Position numbers and translations under genes: made by a program. Source: Aliirhizobium wenxiniae (lineage in GTDB: Bacteria > Pseudomonadota > Alphaproteobacteria > Rhizobiales > Rhizobiaceae). Taken from it: 64,000 nucleotides of DNA. The stretch is from contig NZ_JAEUAN010000002.1 of assembly GCF_019511445.1 (NCBI RefSeq), positions 186,001-250,000 of the forward strand, given 5' to 3'. Shown one piece after another: positions 35,466 through 45,064 of this stretch (position 1 is its first letter; each line of letters opens with the position of its first letter). Under the pieces are notes generated by a model. It was not told where the DNA came from and did not search any database. It saw nothing but the letters and a program-made list of their open reading frames with translations.

Positions 35466-36902
35466 ATGCAGACCTATCCCGACGTAAAACTCTTCATCAA
35501 CGGCGAATGGCGCGATGCCATCGGCGGCGAAACGATCGAAGTCACCGATCCGGCCACCGACGAAGTGATCGGCAAGATCGCGCACGCCCGCAAGGCGGAC
35601 CTCGATCTTGCACTTCAAGCCGCTGACAAGGGTTTCAAGATCTGGCGCGACACGGCTCCTTTCGAGCGCTCGAAGATGATGCGCAAGGCAGCCGACATCC
35701 TGCGCGAGCGCGCCGACAAGATCGCCTTCCTGATGACCCGCGAACAGGGCAAGCCGCTGGCACAGTCCAAGATGGAAATCATGGGCGCCGCCGACACGAT
35801 CGACTGGTTCGCCGAAGAGGCACGCCGCACCTACGGCCAGATCATCCCGGCCCGCTTCTCCGGCGTCGCCCAGATGACCATCAAGCAGCCGGTCGGCCCG
35901 GTCGCAGCCTTCACCCCGTGGAATTTTCCGATCAACCAGATCGTTCGCAAGCTTTCCGCCGCCGTCGCCACCGGCTGCTCGATCATCGTCAAGGCACCGG
36001 AAGAAACGCCTGCTTCGCCGGCTGAACTGATCCGCGCCTTTGTCGATGCCGGCATCCCGGCCGGTGTCATCGGCCTCGTCTACGGCATTCCGGCTGAAGT
36101 CTCGGAATACCTGATCCCGCATCCGGTCATCCGCAAGATCTCCTTCACCGGCTCCACCCCGGTCGGCAAGCATCTCGCAGCCCTCGCTGGCAAGCACATG
36201 AAGCGCGCCACGATGGAACTCGGCGGCCACGCCCCGGTCATGGTCTTCAACGATGCCGATCTCGACAAGGCGATTGAAATCAGCGCCATGTCGAAATACC
36301 GCAATGCCGGTCAGGTCTGCGTCTCGCCGACCCGCTTCCTGGTTCAGGACGGCGTTGCCGACAAGTTCCTCGAAGGTTTCGTCAAGGCTGCGGAAGCCAT
36401 CAAGGTCGGCAACGGCCTGGAAGCCGATACGGTCATGGGCCCGCTTGCCAACGACCGCCGCATCCCGGCCATGGAAGCTCTGATCCAGGACGCAGTTTCG
36501 AACGGCGGCGAACTGAAGACCGGCGGCAAGCGCATCGGCAACAAGGGCAACTTCTTCGAACCGACCGTTCTTGCCAACGTCCCGACCTCGGCCAAGATCA
36601 TGAACGACGAGCCCTTTGGCCCGATCGCCATCATCAACCGCTTCTCGACCTATGAGGACGCGATCACCGAGGCGAACCGCCTGCCCTTCGGCCTTGCCTC
36701 CTACGCCTTCACCGGCTCGGTCAAGACCGCCCATGCGCTCGGCCGCGAAGTCGAAGCCGGCATGCTGACCATCAACCACAACGGTCTCGCCCTGCCGGAA
36801 GTCCCCTTCGGCGGCATGAAGGATTCGGGCTACGGCACCGAAGGCGGCTCGGAAGCCGTCGCCGCCTATCTCGAAACCAAATACGTCACCCAGATGAACT
36901 GA
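35466..36902 (+). CDS. NAD(P)-dependent aldehyde dehydrogenase (succinate-semialdehyde-type)
   Basis: Cytoplasmic enzyme of 478 residues that oxidises an aldehyde to its acid. Catalytic Cys285 lies in [13 protein letters not shown] and Glu251 in [11 protein letters not shown]. The oxyanion Asn is in [12 protein letters not shown] (about 153) and the cofactor motif [11 protein letters not shown] near 228. Closest general type is GabD/AldH. The preceding XRE-cupin regulator would fit GABA or polyamine catabolism, but substrate cannot be set from sequence alone. A strong terminator follows. Confidence 0.93.
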   Translation: MQTYPDVKLFINGEWRDAIGGETIEVTDPATDEVIGKIAHARKADLDLALQAADKGFKIWRDTAPFERSKMMRKAADILRERADKIAFLMTREQGKPLAQSKMEIMGAADTIDWFAEEARRTYGQIIPARFSGVAQMTIKQPVGPVAAFTPWNFPINQIVRKLSAAVATGCSIIVKAPEETPASPAELIRAFVDAGIPAGVIGLVYGIPAEVSEYLIPHPVIRKISFTGSTPVGKHLAALAGKHMKRATMELGGHAPVMVFNDADLDKAIEISAMSKYRNAGQVCVSPTRFLVQDGVADKFLEGFVKAAEAIKVGNGLEADTVMGPLANDRRIPAMEALIQDAVSNGGELKTGGKRIGNKGNFFEPTVLANVPTSAKIMNDEPFGPIAIINRFSTYEDAITEANRLPFGLASYAFTGSVKTAHALGREVEAGMLTINHNGLALPEVPFGGMKDSGYGTEGGSEAVAAYLETKYVTQMN

Positions 36903-36929
36903 TCGCTCCATCCGCGATCACGTCTATCG

Positions 36930-36966
36930 AACCGGCCGGGGCACGCGCTCCGGCCGGTTTTCTTTT
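36930..36966 (+). terminator. Intrinsic terminator of the aldehyde dehydrogenase gene
   Basis: AACCGGCCGG (36930-36939) pairs with CCGGCCGGTT (36950-36959), followed by TTCTTTT. Confidence 0.88.
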
Positions 36967-36989
36967 GCCGCTTGCTTGCGTACGTACCG

Positions 36990-37128
36990 CCCCTCATCCG
37001 CCTGCCGGCACCTTCTCCCCGTACGCGGGGCGAAGGACCCGAGACGCAACGTTTCTGCCCCTCTCCAACGTCGCGCGGGCCACGTCCCCTCTCCCCGTTT
37101 ACGGGGAGAGGGTTAGGGTGAGGGGCAG
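36990..37128. repeat. RIME-type element, left copy flanking the DUF559 gene
   Basis: Begins CCCCTCATCCGCCTGCCGGC, then CTTCTCCCCGTACGCGGGG; ends CTCTCCCCGTTTACGGGGAG and GGTTAGGGTGAGGGGC. It is the reverse complement of 37630-37768 apart from its centre. Confidence 0.82.
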
Positions 37129-37202
37129 CCCCCAGATTCTCGGGATTGAAGAGGACAACGCAGCAGCTACATTCAACGCAATCGGATCAGGAGCAACTCA
37201 CC

Positions 37203-37613
37203 ATGCGCGGTCCCCAATCAGCCAAAACCACTCGCGCCCGCTCCTTGCGCCAGTCGGACAACGATGCAGAAGCGAAATTATGGAGCGAGCTTCGAAACCG
37301 CCGGCTGAATGGCTTCAAATTCGTCCGTCAATTTCCAATTGGGAGATATTACGCAGACTTCGCCTGCCGTGAAGCAGACCTCGTCATTGAACTGGACGGC
37401 AGCCAGCACGCCGGCAGCGCCTATGACCGGCGTCGCGACGAATTCATGAACTTGGAAGGCTGGTCGGTTGCACGCTTTTCCAACAGTGGTGTCTTCGATC
37501 ACATGGACGAGATGTTGGAGACGATCGTTGCTGTTCTTGATGGGAGGTTGGTGGAGAAAACGATCTCTGCTGAATTCAGCTTCCACCCAGCGCCTCATCG
37601 CCACGAACGATGA
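37203..37613 (+). CDS. DUF559 (Vsr-like endonuclease-fold) protein
   Basis: Protein of 136 residues from MRGPQSAKTT, with AGGAG upstream. The DUF559 core is SDNDAEAKLWSELRNRRLNG, then FKFVRQFPIGRYYADFACRE, ADLVIELDGSQH (about 79-90) and a RRRDEFMNLEGWSVARF segment. The fold is related to the very-short-patch-repair endonuclease/PD-(D/E)XK group, with Asp, Glu and Gln in the expected places, but no activity has been established to my knowledge. It stands alone between two inverted RIME copies, which suggests a small mobile cassette. Confidence 0.88.
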   Translation: MRGPQSAKTTRARSLRQSDNDAEAKLWSELRNRRLNGFKFVRQFPIGRYYADFACREADLVIELDGSQHAGSAYDRRRDEFMNLEGWSVARFSNSGVFDHMDEMLETIVAVLDGRLVEKTISAEFSFHPAPHRHER

Positions 37614-37629
37614 GAACGCGTGTGCGTCT

Positions 37630-37768
37630 GCCCCTCACCCTAACCCTCTCCCCGTAAACGGGGCGAGGGGACGTGCCTCACGCAACGTCAGTGACTAGAC
37701 GAAAGGGCGCGGCATATCCCTTCTCCCCGTTATCACGGGGAGAAGGTGCCGGCAGGCGGATGAGGGGC
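37630..37768. repeat. RIME-type element, right inverted copy
   Basis: Begins CCCCTCACCCTAACCCTCTC, ends GAAGGTGCCGGCAGGCGGAT then GAGGGGC. Its reverse complement matches both outer parts of 36990-37128. Confidence 0.82.
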
Positions 37769-37811
37769 CTCGCCAGCGCTCGGACTGAGGCACTACTCTG
37801 CCGAACGAGCT

Positions 37812-39902
37812 TTACTTCCGCTTCTCGAACCCGCCCTTGGCCGCAGGCTTCTTCTTGAAAGGCTTGTCGCCATCACCCTTGGCGAACGGCTTGTCGCCAA
37901 AAGCCTTCTTCTTGAACGGCTTATCACCGAAAGACTTATCGCCGCCCTTCTTGGCAAAATCGCCCTTCGGCTTTTCACCCCAGACGTCATCGTCCATGCG
38001 GCGCTCGGCGCTAGCCTTTTCGCCCTTCGGCTTCCAGTCCTTGCGCGGCGCATCACCGAACGGCTTATCGCCATCCCTGAAAGGCTTCTTTTCACGGAAC
38101 GGCTTGTCGCCATAAGCCTTGTCGCCACGCGGGCCGTCCTTGGCGAACGGCTTGTCCTTGCGGAAACCGTCCTTCTTCGGCCCGTCCTTCCAGGGCTTGT
38201 CCATCCGCGGGCCTTCACGCCTGGTAAAGCCCTCGTCATCCGTGCCGCGAGAGAATTTCGAAAAGTCCGGCGCTCCATCCAGGCGCGTGACGCGGATGCC
38301 GCGCTCCATCGTCTTGTCCTTGCCGAGCTTGGCCATGAACTTGTCGGCATGCGCCTCGGCAATCTCGACGAAGGTCTCGTCGGCCTGCATCTTGATCGCG
38401 CCGATCTCGTTCTTGCTCAAATCACCGCTCTTGCAGATCGTCGGGATCAGCCAGCGCGGCTCGGCGCGCTGTTTGCGGCCGACAGACAGCGAGAACCAAA
38501 CGGCCGGGCCGAAATCACCACGCGGAGTGAGCGGCCGCGAAGCTGGGTCGCCCTGGCTGCCATCGCGCGGCTTGCGGGCTTCGAGCGATACGACGTTGAT
38601 ATCTTCCGGTGCGGAATTCTTGCCGCGATAGAGCGCCACGAATGCAGAGGCGAGCTTCTCGGCGTCGAAACGCTCGGTCAGCTTGGCGATCAGCGCCTGC
38701 TCGTCCTCGTTGGTCGTCACTTCGGTAAAGATCGGATCGGCAAACAGCCGCTCCTCGTCGCGCACCGTCACTTCGTCGGCAGAAGGCGGGTTCGCCCATG
38801 TCGGCTCGACCTTGGCGCCGAACAGCAGGCGCTCGGCCTTGCGGCGCTGGGTGACCGGCACGATCAGCGCGCTGACGCCCTTGCGGCCCGCACGGCCGGT
38901 ACGGCCCGAACGGTGCAACAGCGTTTCGGAATTGGTAGGCAGATCCGCATGGATGACAAGTTCGAGGCCCGGCAGATCGATGCCGCGAGCAGCAACGTCG
39001 GTCGCGATGCAGACGCGGGCGCGGCCATCGCGCATTGCCTGCAGCGCATGGGTACGCTCGTTCTGGGTCAGCTCGCCCGAAAGCGCCACGACGGAGAAAT
39101 TGCGGTTGGAAAGCCGCGAATGCAGGTGATTGACCGCAGCACGCGTCGAGCAGAACACGATCGCATTCGGCGCTTCGTAATAACGCAGCACGTTGACGAT
39201 GGCGTTTTCACGGTCGGACGGCGTGACCAGAAGAGCGCGATAATCGATATCGACATGCTGCTTCTGTTCGGCCTGGGTGCTGATGCGCACGGCATCGCGC
39301 TGGTAGCTCTTGGCAAGCTTGGCGATTGCGGCCGGAACGGTGGCCGAGAACATCAGCGTGCGGCGCTCGTCCGGAGCCGATTCAAGGATGAATTCCAGGT
39401 CCTCGCGGAAACCGAGATCGAGCATCTCGTCGGCTTCGTCGAGCACGGCCACCCGCACCTCGGACATGTCGAGCGCGTTGCGACGGATATGGTCGCAGAT
39501 ACGGCCCGGCGTACCGACGACGATATGCGCACCGCGCTCCAGCGCCCGGCGCTCGTTGCGGATATCCATGCCGCCGACGCAGGAAGTGATCACGGCACCG
39601 GCTTCGGCGTAGAGCCAGTCGAGTTCGCGCTTGACCTGCATGGCAAGTTCGCGGGTCGGCGCAATCACGAGCGCCAGAGGCGCTGCTGCGCGGCCAAAGC
39701 TGTCGCGATCTTCAAGCAGCGTCGGCGCCATGGCAATGCCGAAGGCCACCGTCTTGCCGGAACCCGTCTGGGCGGAAACCAGCGCATCGGCTGTCGCAAG
39801 CGCCGGGTCCAGCATCGCCTGCTGGACGGGGGTCAGCGTCTCGTAACCACGCTTCTGCAAAGCCTTCGCGATCGCCGGAACGGCGCCGTTGATATCGGTC
39901 AT
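37812..39902 (-). CDS. DEAD-box RNA helicase with DbpA-type domain and repetitive basic tail
   Basis: ATP-dependent RNA helicase of 696 residues, likely in ribosome assembly or cold adaptation. From MTDINGAV at 39902: Q-motif ETLTPVQQAMLDP, Walker A AQTGSGKT (44-51), DEAD at 155-158, SAT in LMFSAT, and HRSGRTGRAGRKG motif VI. A DbpA-type RNA-binding domain lies about 470-540 (NEIGAIKMQADETFVEIAEA). The last 140 residues are low complexity, built of DKPF/KDG/FKKK units rich in Lys, Asp, Gly and Phe. The longer in-frame reading to 40226 has no support. Relatives are DeaD/CsdA. Confidence 0.95.
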   Translation of the reverse strand: MTDINGAVPAIAKALQKRGYETLTPVQQAMLDPALATADALVSAQTGSGKTVAFGIAMAPTLLEDRDSFGRAAAPLALVIAPTRELAMQVKRELDWLYAEAGAVITSCVGGMDIRNERRALERGAHIVVGTPGRICDHIRRNALDMSEVRVAVLDEADEMLDLGFREDLEFILESAPDERRTLMFSATVPAAIAKLAKSYQRDAVRISTQAEQKQHVDIDYRALLVTPSDRENAIVNVLRYYEAPNAIVFCSTRAAVNHLHSRLSNRNFSVVALSGELTQNERTHALQAMRDGRARVCIATDVAARGIDLPGLELVIHADLPTNSETLLHRSGRTGRAGRKGVSALIVPVTQRRKAERLLFGAKVEPTWANPPSADEVTVRDEERLFADPIFTEVTTNEDEQALIAKLTERFDAEKLASAFVALYRGKNSAPEDINVVSLEARKPRDGSQGDPASRPLTPRGDFGPAVWFSLSVGRKQRAEPRWLIPTICKSGDLSKNEIGAIKMQADETFVEIAEAHADKFMAKLGKDKTMERGIRVTRLDGAPDFSKFSRGTDDEGFTRREGPRMDKPWKDGPKKDGFRKDKPFAKDGPRGDKAYGDKPFREKKPFRDGDKPFGDAPRKDWKPKGEKASAERRMDDDVWGEKPKGDFAKKGGDKSFGDKPFKKKAFGDKPFAKGDGDKPFKKKPAAKGGFEKRK

Positions 39903-40047
39903 CAATCTTGTCTTTCGGAATCTACCGCGCCTGCTGGCGCCTTGGCTGCAACGATCGCAGCCGAACGTTGCGCCGTCCCTAATGAATCCGACGACAAAAG
40001 TCAAAGCGACTCCGCACAATGCAGGCACGCGCAGCGCGCAACAGGCG

Positions 40048-40662
40048 TCAATTCCGGCGACCGAGGATCCTTGAACGGATCGAATCCATCGGAAAGGCAG
40101 GTCCCGGATCCGTCTTGCGTGGCCATGAAATATCGTCATGGCCGAGCATGTCGAGAAATTTGTAGCGTGCGTGCAATGCATGCGCCACTTCCAGCAACCG
40201 GTCCAGTTGCTGCTGCGGAAAGACATGCCACCCCCTCAGCGACCCGCCGCGCTCGTGCACAGCCTCCATCACTTCGTTTGGCGGGATGACCTGGTTGAAC
40301 CATGTGACGAATTCCCCGCTCGCGAGTTTCCGCAGTAGGCCGCCATTGCAGAGTTCTATCCCGATCGAATGATTGTTGAGGCCGGAAATTTCACCCCATT
40401 TGCTCTGCCCCGCATGCCAGGCAACACGGTTGAACGGAACGATCTGCGCCACCCTGCCGTCGCGTCCGATGAGAAGATGGACAGAGGCTCTGGTCTCCTG
40501 ATCGCGCGCCAGCGATTGCAGGTCGGCCTCAAACGAGGCACCTGCCGTATAATGGATGACGAGGAAACGCGGAGTGAGCGCACCACCCAACTTCTGCGTA
40601 GGCTCCTGCAAAACTTCGGTCTCGGCGGAAACTAGCCTATTGTTCTCGAGAGAAAATGGCAT
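40048..40662 (-). CDS. N-acetylmuramoyl-L-alanine amidase domain protein (AmpD-like)
   Basis: Amidase_2 enzyme of 204 residues without an obvious signal peptide, so probably cytoplasmic and acting in cell-wall recycling. Zinc ligands and signatures are FLVIHYTAGA (about 33-42), RVAWHAGQSKWGEISGLNNH, SIGIELCNGG, and LGHDDISWPRKTDPGPAF, whose His, Lys and Asp complete the site. The family cleaves the amide between MurNAc (often anhydro) and L-Ala. GGAGGG precedes the ATG. It lies 145 bp upstream of the helicase, same strand. Confidence 0.9.
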   Translation of the reverse strand: MPFSLENNRLVSAETEVLQEPTQKLGGALTPRFLVIHYTAGASFEADLQSLARDQETRASVHLLIGRDGRVAQIVPFNRVAWHAGQSKWGEISGLNNHSIGIELCNGGLLRKLASGEFVTWFNQVIPPNEVMEAVHERGGSLRGWHVFPQQQLDRLLEVAHALHARYKFLDMLGHDDISWPRKTDPGPAFPMDSIRSRILGRRN

Positions 40663-40810
40663 GCGATCATCCCTCCCCGGAAAACCCGCAGCCGATCACG
40701 CGCAATCAGTCGTTGGGACGCCCTGTTTGGCGACACGACGTCCTTTCCGAGCTGGCACGAAAGCTGACAGAAAATGGGCATCGCTGCCCATTACAAGGAT
40801 CGCACGAACC

Positions 40811-40853
40811 ATTATTGATTGCAATAATAAATTTAGGGCAACCTTAGGGTTGC
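40811..40853 (-). terminator. Candidate terminator of the sulfate operon
   Basis: On the minus strand GCAACC (40853-40848) pairs with GGTTGC (40843-40838) at the cysA stop, followed by an AT-rich run. A second perfect repeat, ATTATTG/CAATAAT, lies at 40811-40828. Either may end the transcript. Confidence 0.45.
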
Positions 40854-41867
40854 ACAAAACACCTTCGCCCGACGCAGCGTCACAAACCCCGCATCCCCAG
40901 CCTTCACAACCCGCTCCGGCTCCACATCGAACTCCAGCGCCTCGCCCGCGCCCGTCGTCGCCAGCACGCGCCTTCCATCCGCCCGGTCGAGCACGCGGGT
41001 GATCTCCGCCGCAATCCCCGGCCCTTCAACGGACCAGTCGATATCTCTCGGCCGCGCGTAAAGCTCGCCCCTGCCATCGGCCACTCCGGCAGCCTCGATG
41101 GAAAGCCCGCCAACGTGAGCCCGACCATCTTTCACCTCTGCAGCAATCACATTCGCATCGCCCAGAAACTTCATCACGAAGGCGGATTTCGGGTCGCGGC
41201 ACACTTCCTGTGGCGTGCCCTGCTGCACGATTTGCCCGTCCTTGAGGATCACTACCCGATCAGCCAGATCGAGCGCCTCTTCCTGGTCGTGGGTGACGAA
41301 CAAAGTGGTGATCCCGAGTTCCGAATGGATCTCGCGCAGCCAGCGGCGCAGGTCACGGCGCACATTGGCATCGAGCGCCCCGAACGGCTCGTCGAGCAGC
41401 AGCACCTTGGGATCGACCGAAAGCGCACGGGCAAGCGCCACGCGCTGCCGCTGGCCGCCGGAAATCTGTGCCGGGAACCGGTCGCCCAGCCCCTCCAACC
41501 GCACCAGACGAAGAAGGTCGGCCACACGGCTATCGATCGCCGCCCGGTCGCGCTTCACCTTCGACACCTTCATGCCGAAGGCAATATTGTCGGCCACCGT
41601 CATATGCGGGAAAAGCGCATAATGCTGGAAGACGAAGCCGACGCCGCGGTCGCGCACCGGAATGTCGGTCGCATCCTGGTCGCCGAAATGAATGGCGCCG
41701 CCATCGGCATATTCCAGCCCGGCCACCATGCGCAGGATCGTGGTCTTGCCCGAGCCGGATGGGCCCAGAAGCGCAACCAGCTCGCCGCTTTCGATATCGA
41801 GCGACACGCCCTTTACGGCCTGAAAGCTCTCGAAGGTTTTAACGACGTTTTCGAGGTGGATCTTCAT
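40833..41867 (-). CDS. cysA: Sulfate/thiosulfate ABC importer ATPase CysA
   Basis: Cytoplasmic ATPase of 344 residues. [20 protein letters not shown] is the usual start; Walker [13 protein letters not shown] (about 35-46), signature [15 protein letters not shown], Walker [21 protein letters not shown], and H-loop [13 protein letters not shown]. The C-terminal third is a TOBE-like regulatory domain with YARPRDIDW, a mark of CysA proteins. It overlaps cysW by ATGA and is the last gene of the order sbp, cysT, cysW, cysA. Confidence 0.95.
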   Translation of the reverse strand: MKIHLENVVKTFESFQAVKGVSLDIESGELVALLGPSGSGKTTILRMVAGLEYADGGAIHFGDQDATDIPVRDRGVGFVFQHYALFPHMTVADNIAFGMKVSKVKRDRAAIDSRVADLLRLVRLEGLGDRFPAQISGGQRQRVALARALSVDPKVLLLDEPFGALDANVRRDLRRWLREIHSELGITTLFVTHDQEEALDLADRVVILKDGQIVQQGTPQEVCRDPKSAFVMKFLGDANVIAAEVKDGRAHVGGLSIEAAGVADGRGELYARPRDIDWSVEGPGIAAEITRVLDRADGRRVLATTGAGEALEFDVEPERVVKAGDAGFVTLRRAKVFCATLRLP

Positions 41868-42742
41868 GATGTTTTCTCTGCCGGATTGTCGGTTTTGCGC
41901 ACGCGGCCGGCTCCCTGCCGTTCCAGTGCCACCTTGGCGATGATGGTGAAGACGGCGATCAACGCCAGGATCGAGGCGGCGGCAAAAGCGCCGGTCGCGT
42001 TATAATCGTGATAGAGCAGCTCGATATGCAGCGGCAGCGTATTGGTCTGGCCGCGGATATTGCCGGAGACGACCGAGACAGCCCCGAACTCACCCATGAC
42101 ACGGGCGTTGCAGAGAATGACGCCGTAAAGCAGCGCCCACTTCACATTCGGCAGCGTCACCGAAAAGAAGGTGCGCCAGCCGGAAGCGCCAAGCGAGGTC
42201 GACGCCTCCTCCAGATCCCGTCCCTGCGCCTGCATCAGCGGGATCAGCTCGCGCGCCACGAAGGGTGCGGTGACGAACATCGAGGCGATGATGATGCCCG
42301 GCACGGCAAACAGGATTTTTATGTCATGCGCATCGAGCCACGGCCCAAACAGGCCCTGCAGCCCGTAGACGAACAGATAGGCGACACCGGCGACGATGGG
42401 CGACACGGAAAACGGGATCTCGATCACCACGAGCAGAAACCGCTTGCCCCAGAAATCGAATTTGGTGATCGCCCAAGCGGCGGCAATGCCGAAGACGGTG
42501 TTGACCGGCACCGCGATCAGCGCCGCAAGCACCGTCAGCATCACGGCATGCAGCGTATCGGGATGGATGACCGTATCGCGATAAAGCTGCCAGCCTTTCG
42601 AAAACGCCTCGACACCGATGATGACCAGCGGCGCGATGATGACGAGGGCCACGAGAACGACAACGATGCCGATCATTAAGCGGCGAAACAGCGGGGCATC
42701 ACCGACGCGCGGCGGCTTGCGACGGGTGGAAACTGTGCTCAT
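41864..42742 (-). CDS. cysW: Sulfate ABC importer permease CysW
   Basis: Inner-membrane permease of 292 residues with about six membrane segments. It opens with [19 protein letters not shown] as TM1; the EAA loop is [39 protein letters not shown] and [20 protein letters not shown] are CysW signatures. It ends with a basic cytoplasmic tail. Coupled to cysA by a 4-bp overlap and only 4 bp after cysT. Confidence 0.95.
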   Translation of the reverse strand: MSTVSTRRKPPRVGDAPLFRRLMIGIVVVLVALVIIAPLVIIGVEAFSKGWQLYRDTVIHPDTLHAVMLTVLAALIAVPVNTVFGIAAAWAITKFDFWGKRFLLVVIEIPFSVSPIVAGVAYLFVYGLQGLFGPWLDAHDIKILFAVPGIIIASMFVTAPFVARELIPLMQAQGRDLEEASTSLGASGWRTFFSVTLPNVKWALLYGVILCNARVMGEFGAVSVVSGNIRGQTNTLPLHIELLYHDYNATGAFAAASILALIAVFTIIAKVALERQGAGRVRKTDNPAEKTS

Positions 42743-42746
42743 GGTC

Positions 42747-43571
42747 TCACCCCTTCACCGTGTAACGCAGCGCCCGCGCCTGCAGCCAGTTGGTGACCGC
42801 GAGCATGAAGAAGGCGGCAAGCAGCAGCACGGAGGCGATCGCAGCAGCCGCCTGATAATCATATTCCTCCAGCCGGATGAAGATCAGCAGAGCGGTGATT
42901 TCCGTCGACATCGGCTGGTTGCCAGCAATGAAGATGATCGCGCCGAATTCGCCAAGGCAGCGGGCGAACGACAGCGACACGCCGGCGAGAAGTGCGGGTG
43001 CGAGCAGCGGGAGGATGACCTTGCGAAAGATCGTCCAGTCCGAACCGCCAAGCGATTGCGCCGCCTCTTCCAGTGCCGGATCGAGATCCTCCAGCACCGG
43101 CTGCACCGTGCGCACGATGAAGGGAAGCGAGGTGAAGCACATGGCGATCATGATGCCGATCGGCGTATAGGCGACCTTGATGCCGAGACCTTCCAGCACC
43201 GAGCCGAACCAGCCGCTATTGGCAAACAGCGCGGTGAGCGCAATACCGGCAACCGCGGTCGGCAGTGCAAACGGCAAATCCACCACGGCGTCGATGATGC
43301 GACGGCCGGGAAAGCGATAGCGGGTGATTACCCAGGCAAGCGAAAGCCCGAAGAACAGGTTGAAAACGGTGGCTCCGAGCGCCGAAAGCACCGTGACGCG
43401 ATAGCTCGCCACCGCACGCGACGACGAAACGATCCGCCAGTAATCTTCAAACCCAAGGCTCGCCGCCTTGAATGCCAGCGCCGCCAGCGGCAGCACGACG
43501 ATCAGGCCGACATAAAACAGGGTCACGCCCAGCGATAGCGGCAGGCCGGGCAGGACATTGCGTCGTCTCAC
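42747..43571 (-). CDS. cysT: Sulfate ABC importer permease CysT (CysU)
   Basis: Inner-membrane permease of 274 residues (E. coli CysU 277). Start codon is GTG at 43571, with AAGGAAA upstream. PGLPLSLGVTLFYVGLIVVL is TM1; the EAA loop is DPALEEAAQSLGGSDWTIF; CLGEFGAIIFIAGNQPMSTE and LLIFIRLEEYDYQAAAAIA are CysT signatures. A 117-bp palindromic element lies between it and the sulfate-binding protein gene. Confidence 0.95.
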   Translation of the reverse strand: MRRRNVLPGLPLSLGVTLFYVGLIVVLPLAALAFKAASLGFEDYWRIVSSSRAVASYRVTVLSALGATVFNLFFGLSLAWVITRYRFPGRRIIDAVVDLPFALPTAVAGIALTALFANSGWFGSVLEGLGIKVAYTPIGIMIAMCFTSLPFIVRTVQPVLEDLDPALEEAAQSLGGSDWTIFRKVILPLLAPALLAGVSLSFARCLGEFGAIIFIAGNQPMSTEITALLIFIRLEEYDYQAAAAIASVLLLAAFFMLAVTNWLQARALRYTVKG

Positions 43572-43645
43572 GCGGTCGTTTCCTTACTACATGATAAAAC
43601 CCGGTGGATGGCAATCCGCCGGGTGGTACAGCAATTCGTGGCATC

Positions 43646-43762
43646 CCTCATCCCTGTGCTTGTCACAGGGATCCAGCCGACGCGCGTCTGCGCGGCGAAA
43701 AGAGTTTTTCCAGCCCAAGGACTTGGGCTGGCTGGATTCCTGTGACAAGCACAGGAATGAGG
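43646..43762. repeat. Large palindromic intergenic element inside the sulfate operon
   Basis: Two 32-bp arms, 43646-43677 and 43731-43762, are inverted copies with a few mismatches; each also contains CCTGTGCTTGTCACAGG, itself a hairpin. The centre holds CAGCCCAAG/CTTGGGCTG (43710-43729). A single related arm lies at 13419-13457. Confidence 0.85.
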
Positions 43763-43805
43763 AAGTGGAGATGGCAGCCTAGCGTGAAAAGCCGCGGCCG
43801 AGCAA

Positions 43806-44789
43806 TCAGCGGCTGCCGTAAAGCTTGTCGAGCGTGCCGCCGGAAGCGAAATGTTCGGACTGGATCTTGCTCCAGCCGCCGAATACGTCATCGACCTTGA
43901 CGAGGCGAATTTCCGGGAACTCGCTCTTGAATTCGGCAGCGACCTTTTCGTTATGAACGCGGTGACCGAATTCGGCAGCGATCTTCTGGCCTTCTTCCGT
44001 GTAGAGGAAGTCGAGATAGGTTTTCGCCAGCGCCTCGGTGCCATGCTTCTTGGCAACCTTGTCGACAACCGCAACCGGGAATTCCGCAAGCAGGCTGACC
44101 GACGGAATGACGCTCTCCACCTTGTCCTTGCCGAACTGCTTTTCGATGCCGCGGGTTTCGGCCTCGAAGGTGATCAGCACATCGCCCTGGCCGCGCTCGA
44201 CAAAGGTCGTCGTTGCCGCACGACCGCCGGTATCGAAGACCGGGACGTTGTCAAAAATCTTAGTGATATAGGCCTCGATCTTTTCCTGATCGTCCTTGTA
44301 CTCTTCCTTCGCCCATGCGGTGGCGGCGAGATAGGTATAGCGCGCATTGCCGGAGGTCTTCGGGTTCGGGAAGACGGCATGCACGTCGTCACGCGCAAGA
44401 TCGGCCCAGCCCTTGATGTTCTTCGGGTTTCCGGCGCGCACCAGGAAGGCCGGGAAGGAATAGAAGGGCGAGGCATCGTTCGGGAATGCCTTGGTCCATT
44501 CCGGAGAAACAAAGCCATTCTTGGCGAGGAAATCGATATCGGTGGACTGGTTGAAGGTCACCACGTCGGCCTCCAGCCCTTCAACGATCGACCGCGCCTG
44601 CTTGGAAGTGCCGGCATGCGACTGGTCGATGGTAACGCCCGGATGCTCCTTGACGAAGGCCTCGTTGACCGCAACGAACAGTTCGCGCGCCACGTCGTAG
44701 GAGGCGTTGAGAAGCTTCTGCTCCTGCGCGAAGGCCGGCTGGACGAAGAGTGCGGCAATCGCGGTGCCGAGAATAAGGAGGCGTTTCAT
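43806..44789 (-). CDS. sbp: Periplasmic sulfate-binding protein
   Basis: Periplasmic receptor of 327 residues from the ATG at 44789 (a TTG one codon earlier also reads in frame). Signal peptide MKRLLILGTAIAALFVQPAF, cleaved after FAQ/A region. Family marks are LLNASYDVARELFVAVNEAF, SHAGTSKQARSIVEGLEADV, TFNQSTDIDFLA and NPKTSGNARYTYLAA, which line the sulfate pocket in Sbp/CysP. RAATTTFVERGQGDVLITFE is also typical. First gene of the sulfate operon. Sbp versus CysP (thiosulfate) cannot be settled here. Confidence 0.94.
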   Translation of the reverse strand: MKRLLILGTAIAALFVQPAFAQEQKLLNASYDVARELFVAVNEAFVKEHPGVTIDQSHAGTSKQARSIVEGLEADVVTFNQSTDIDFLAKNGFVSPEWTKAFPNDASPFYSFPAFLVRAGNPKNIKGWADLARDDVHAVFPNPKTSGNARYTYLAATAWAKEEYKDDQEKIEAYITKIFDNVPVFDTGGRAATTTFVERGQGDVLITFEAETRGIEKQFGKDKVESVIPSVSLLAEFPVAVVDKVAKKHGTEALAKTYLDFLYTEEGQKIAAEFGHRVHNEKVAAEFKSEFPEIRLVKVDDVFGGWSKIQSEHFASGGTLDKLYGSR

Positions 44790-45064
44790 CAAAGGTCCCC
44801 GAGGATTAAATCGTGCCGAGAAACTATCGGGACCGCCAGAGAACCGCGAGATACGGCCCTCTCACCGCACATTGAGGTTTAGAATTTTCATCCATTTTTG
44901 GCAGCATTCGGCAACGGTTTTGCTTCAGCCATATGACAAGCCTTGTCTCAACCCGCGCATAGCTCCTACCCGCTTATGGCTCTGGTGCAATCAGGGCCAA
45001 CTCTGTAGGCCCGCCCTATGGCGCCAAGCGCCGCCCTGAAATTGCAGGCCGAAGTCGTTGACGA

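Noticed and set aside
37145..37202. Upstream extension of the DUF559 protein
   Set aside because: A start at 37203 directly follows AGGAG, and the extension lies next to repeat DNA.
44790..45064. Riboswitch or regulator site before the sulfate receptor
   Set aside because: No known riboswitch core or clear palindrome was recognised between the divergent sulfate-receptor and EamA genes.
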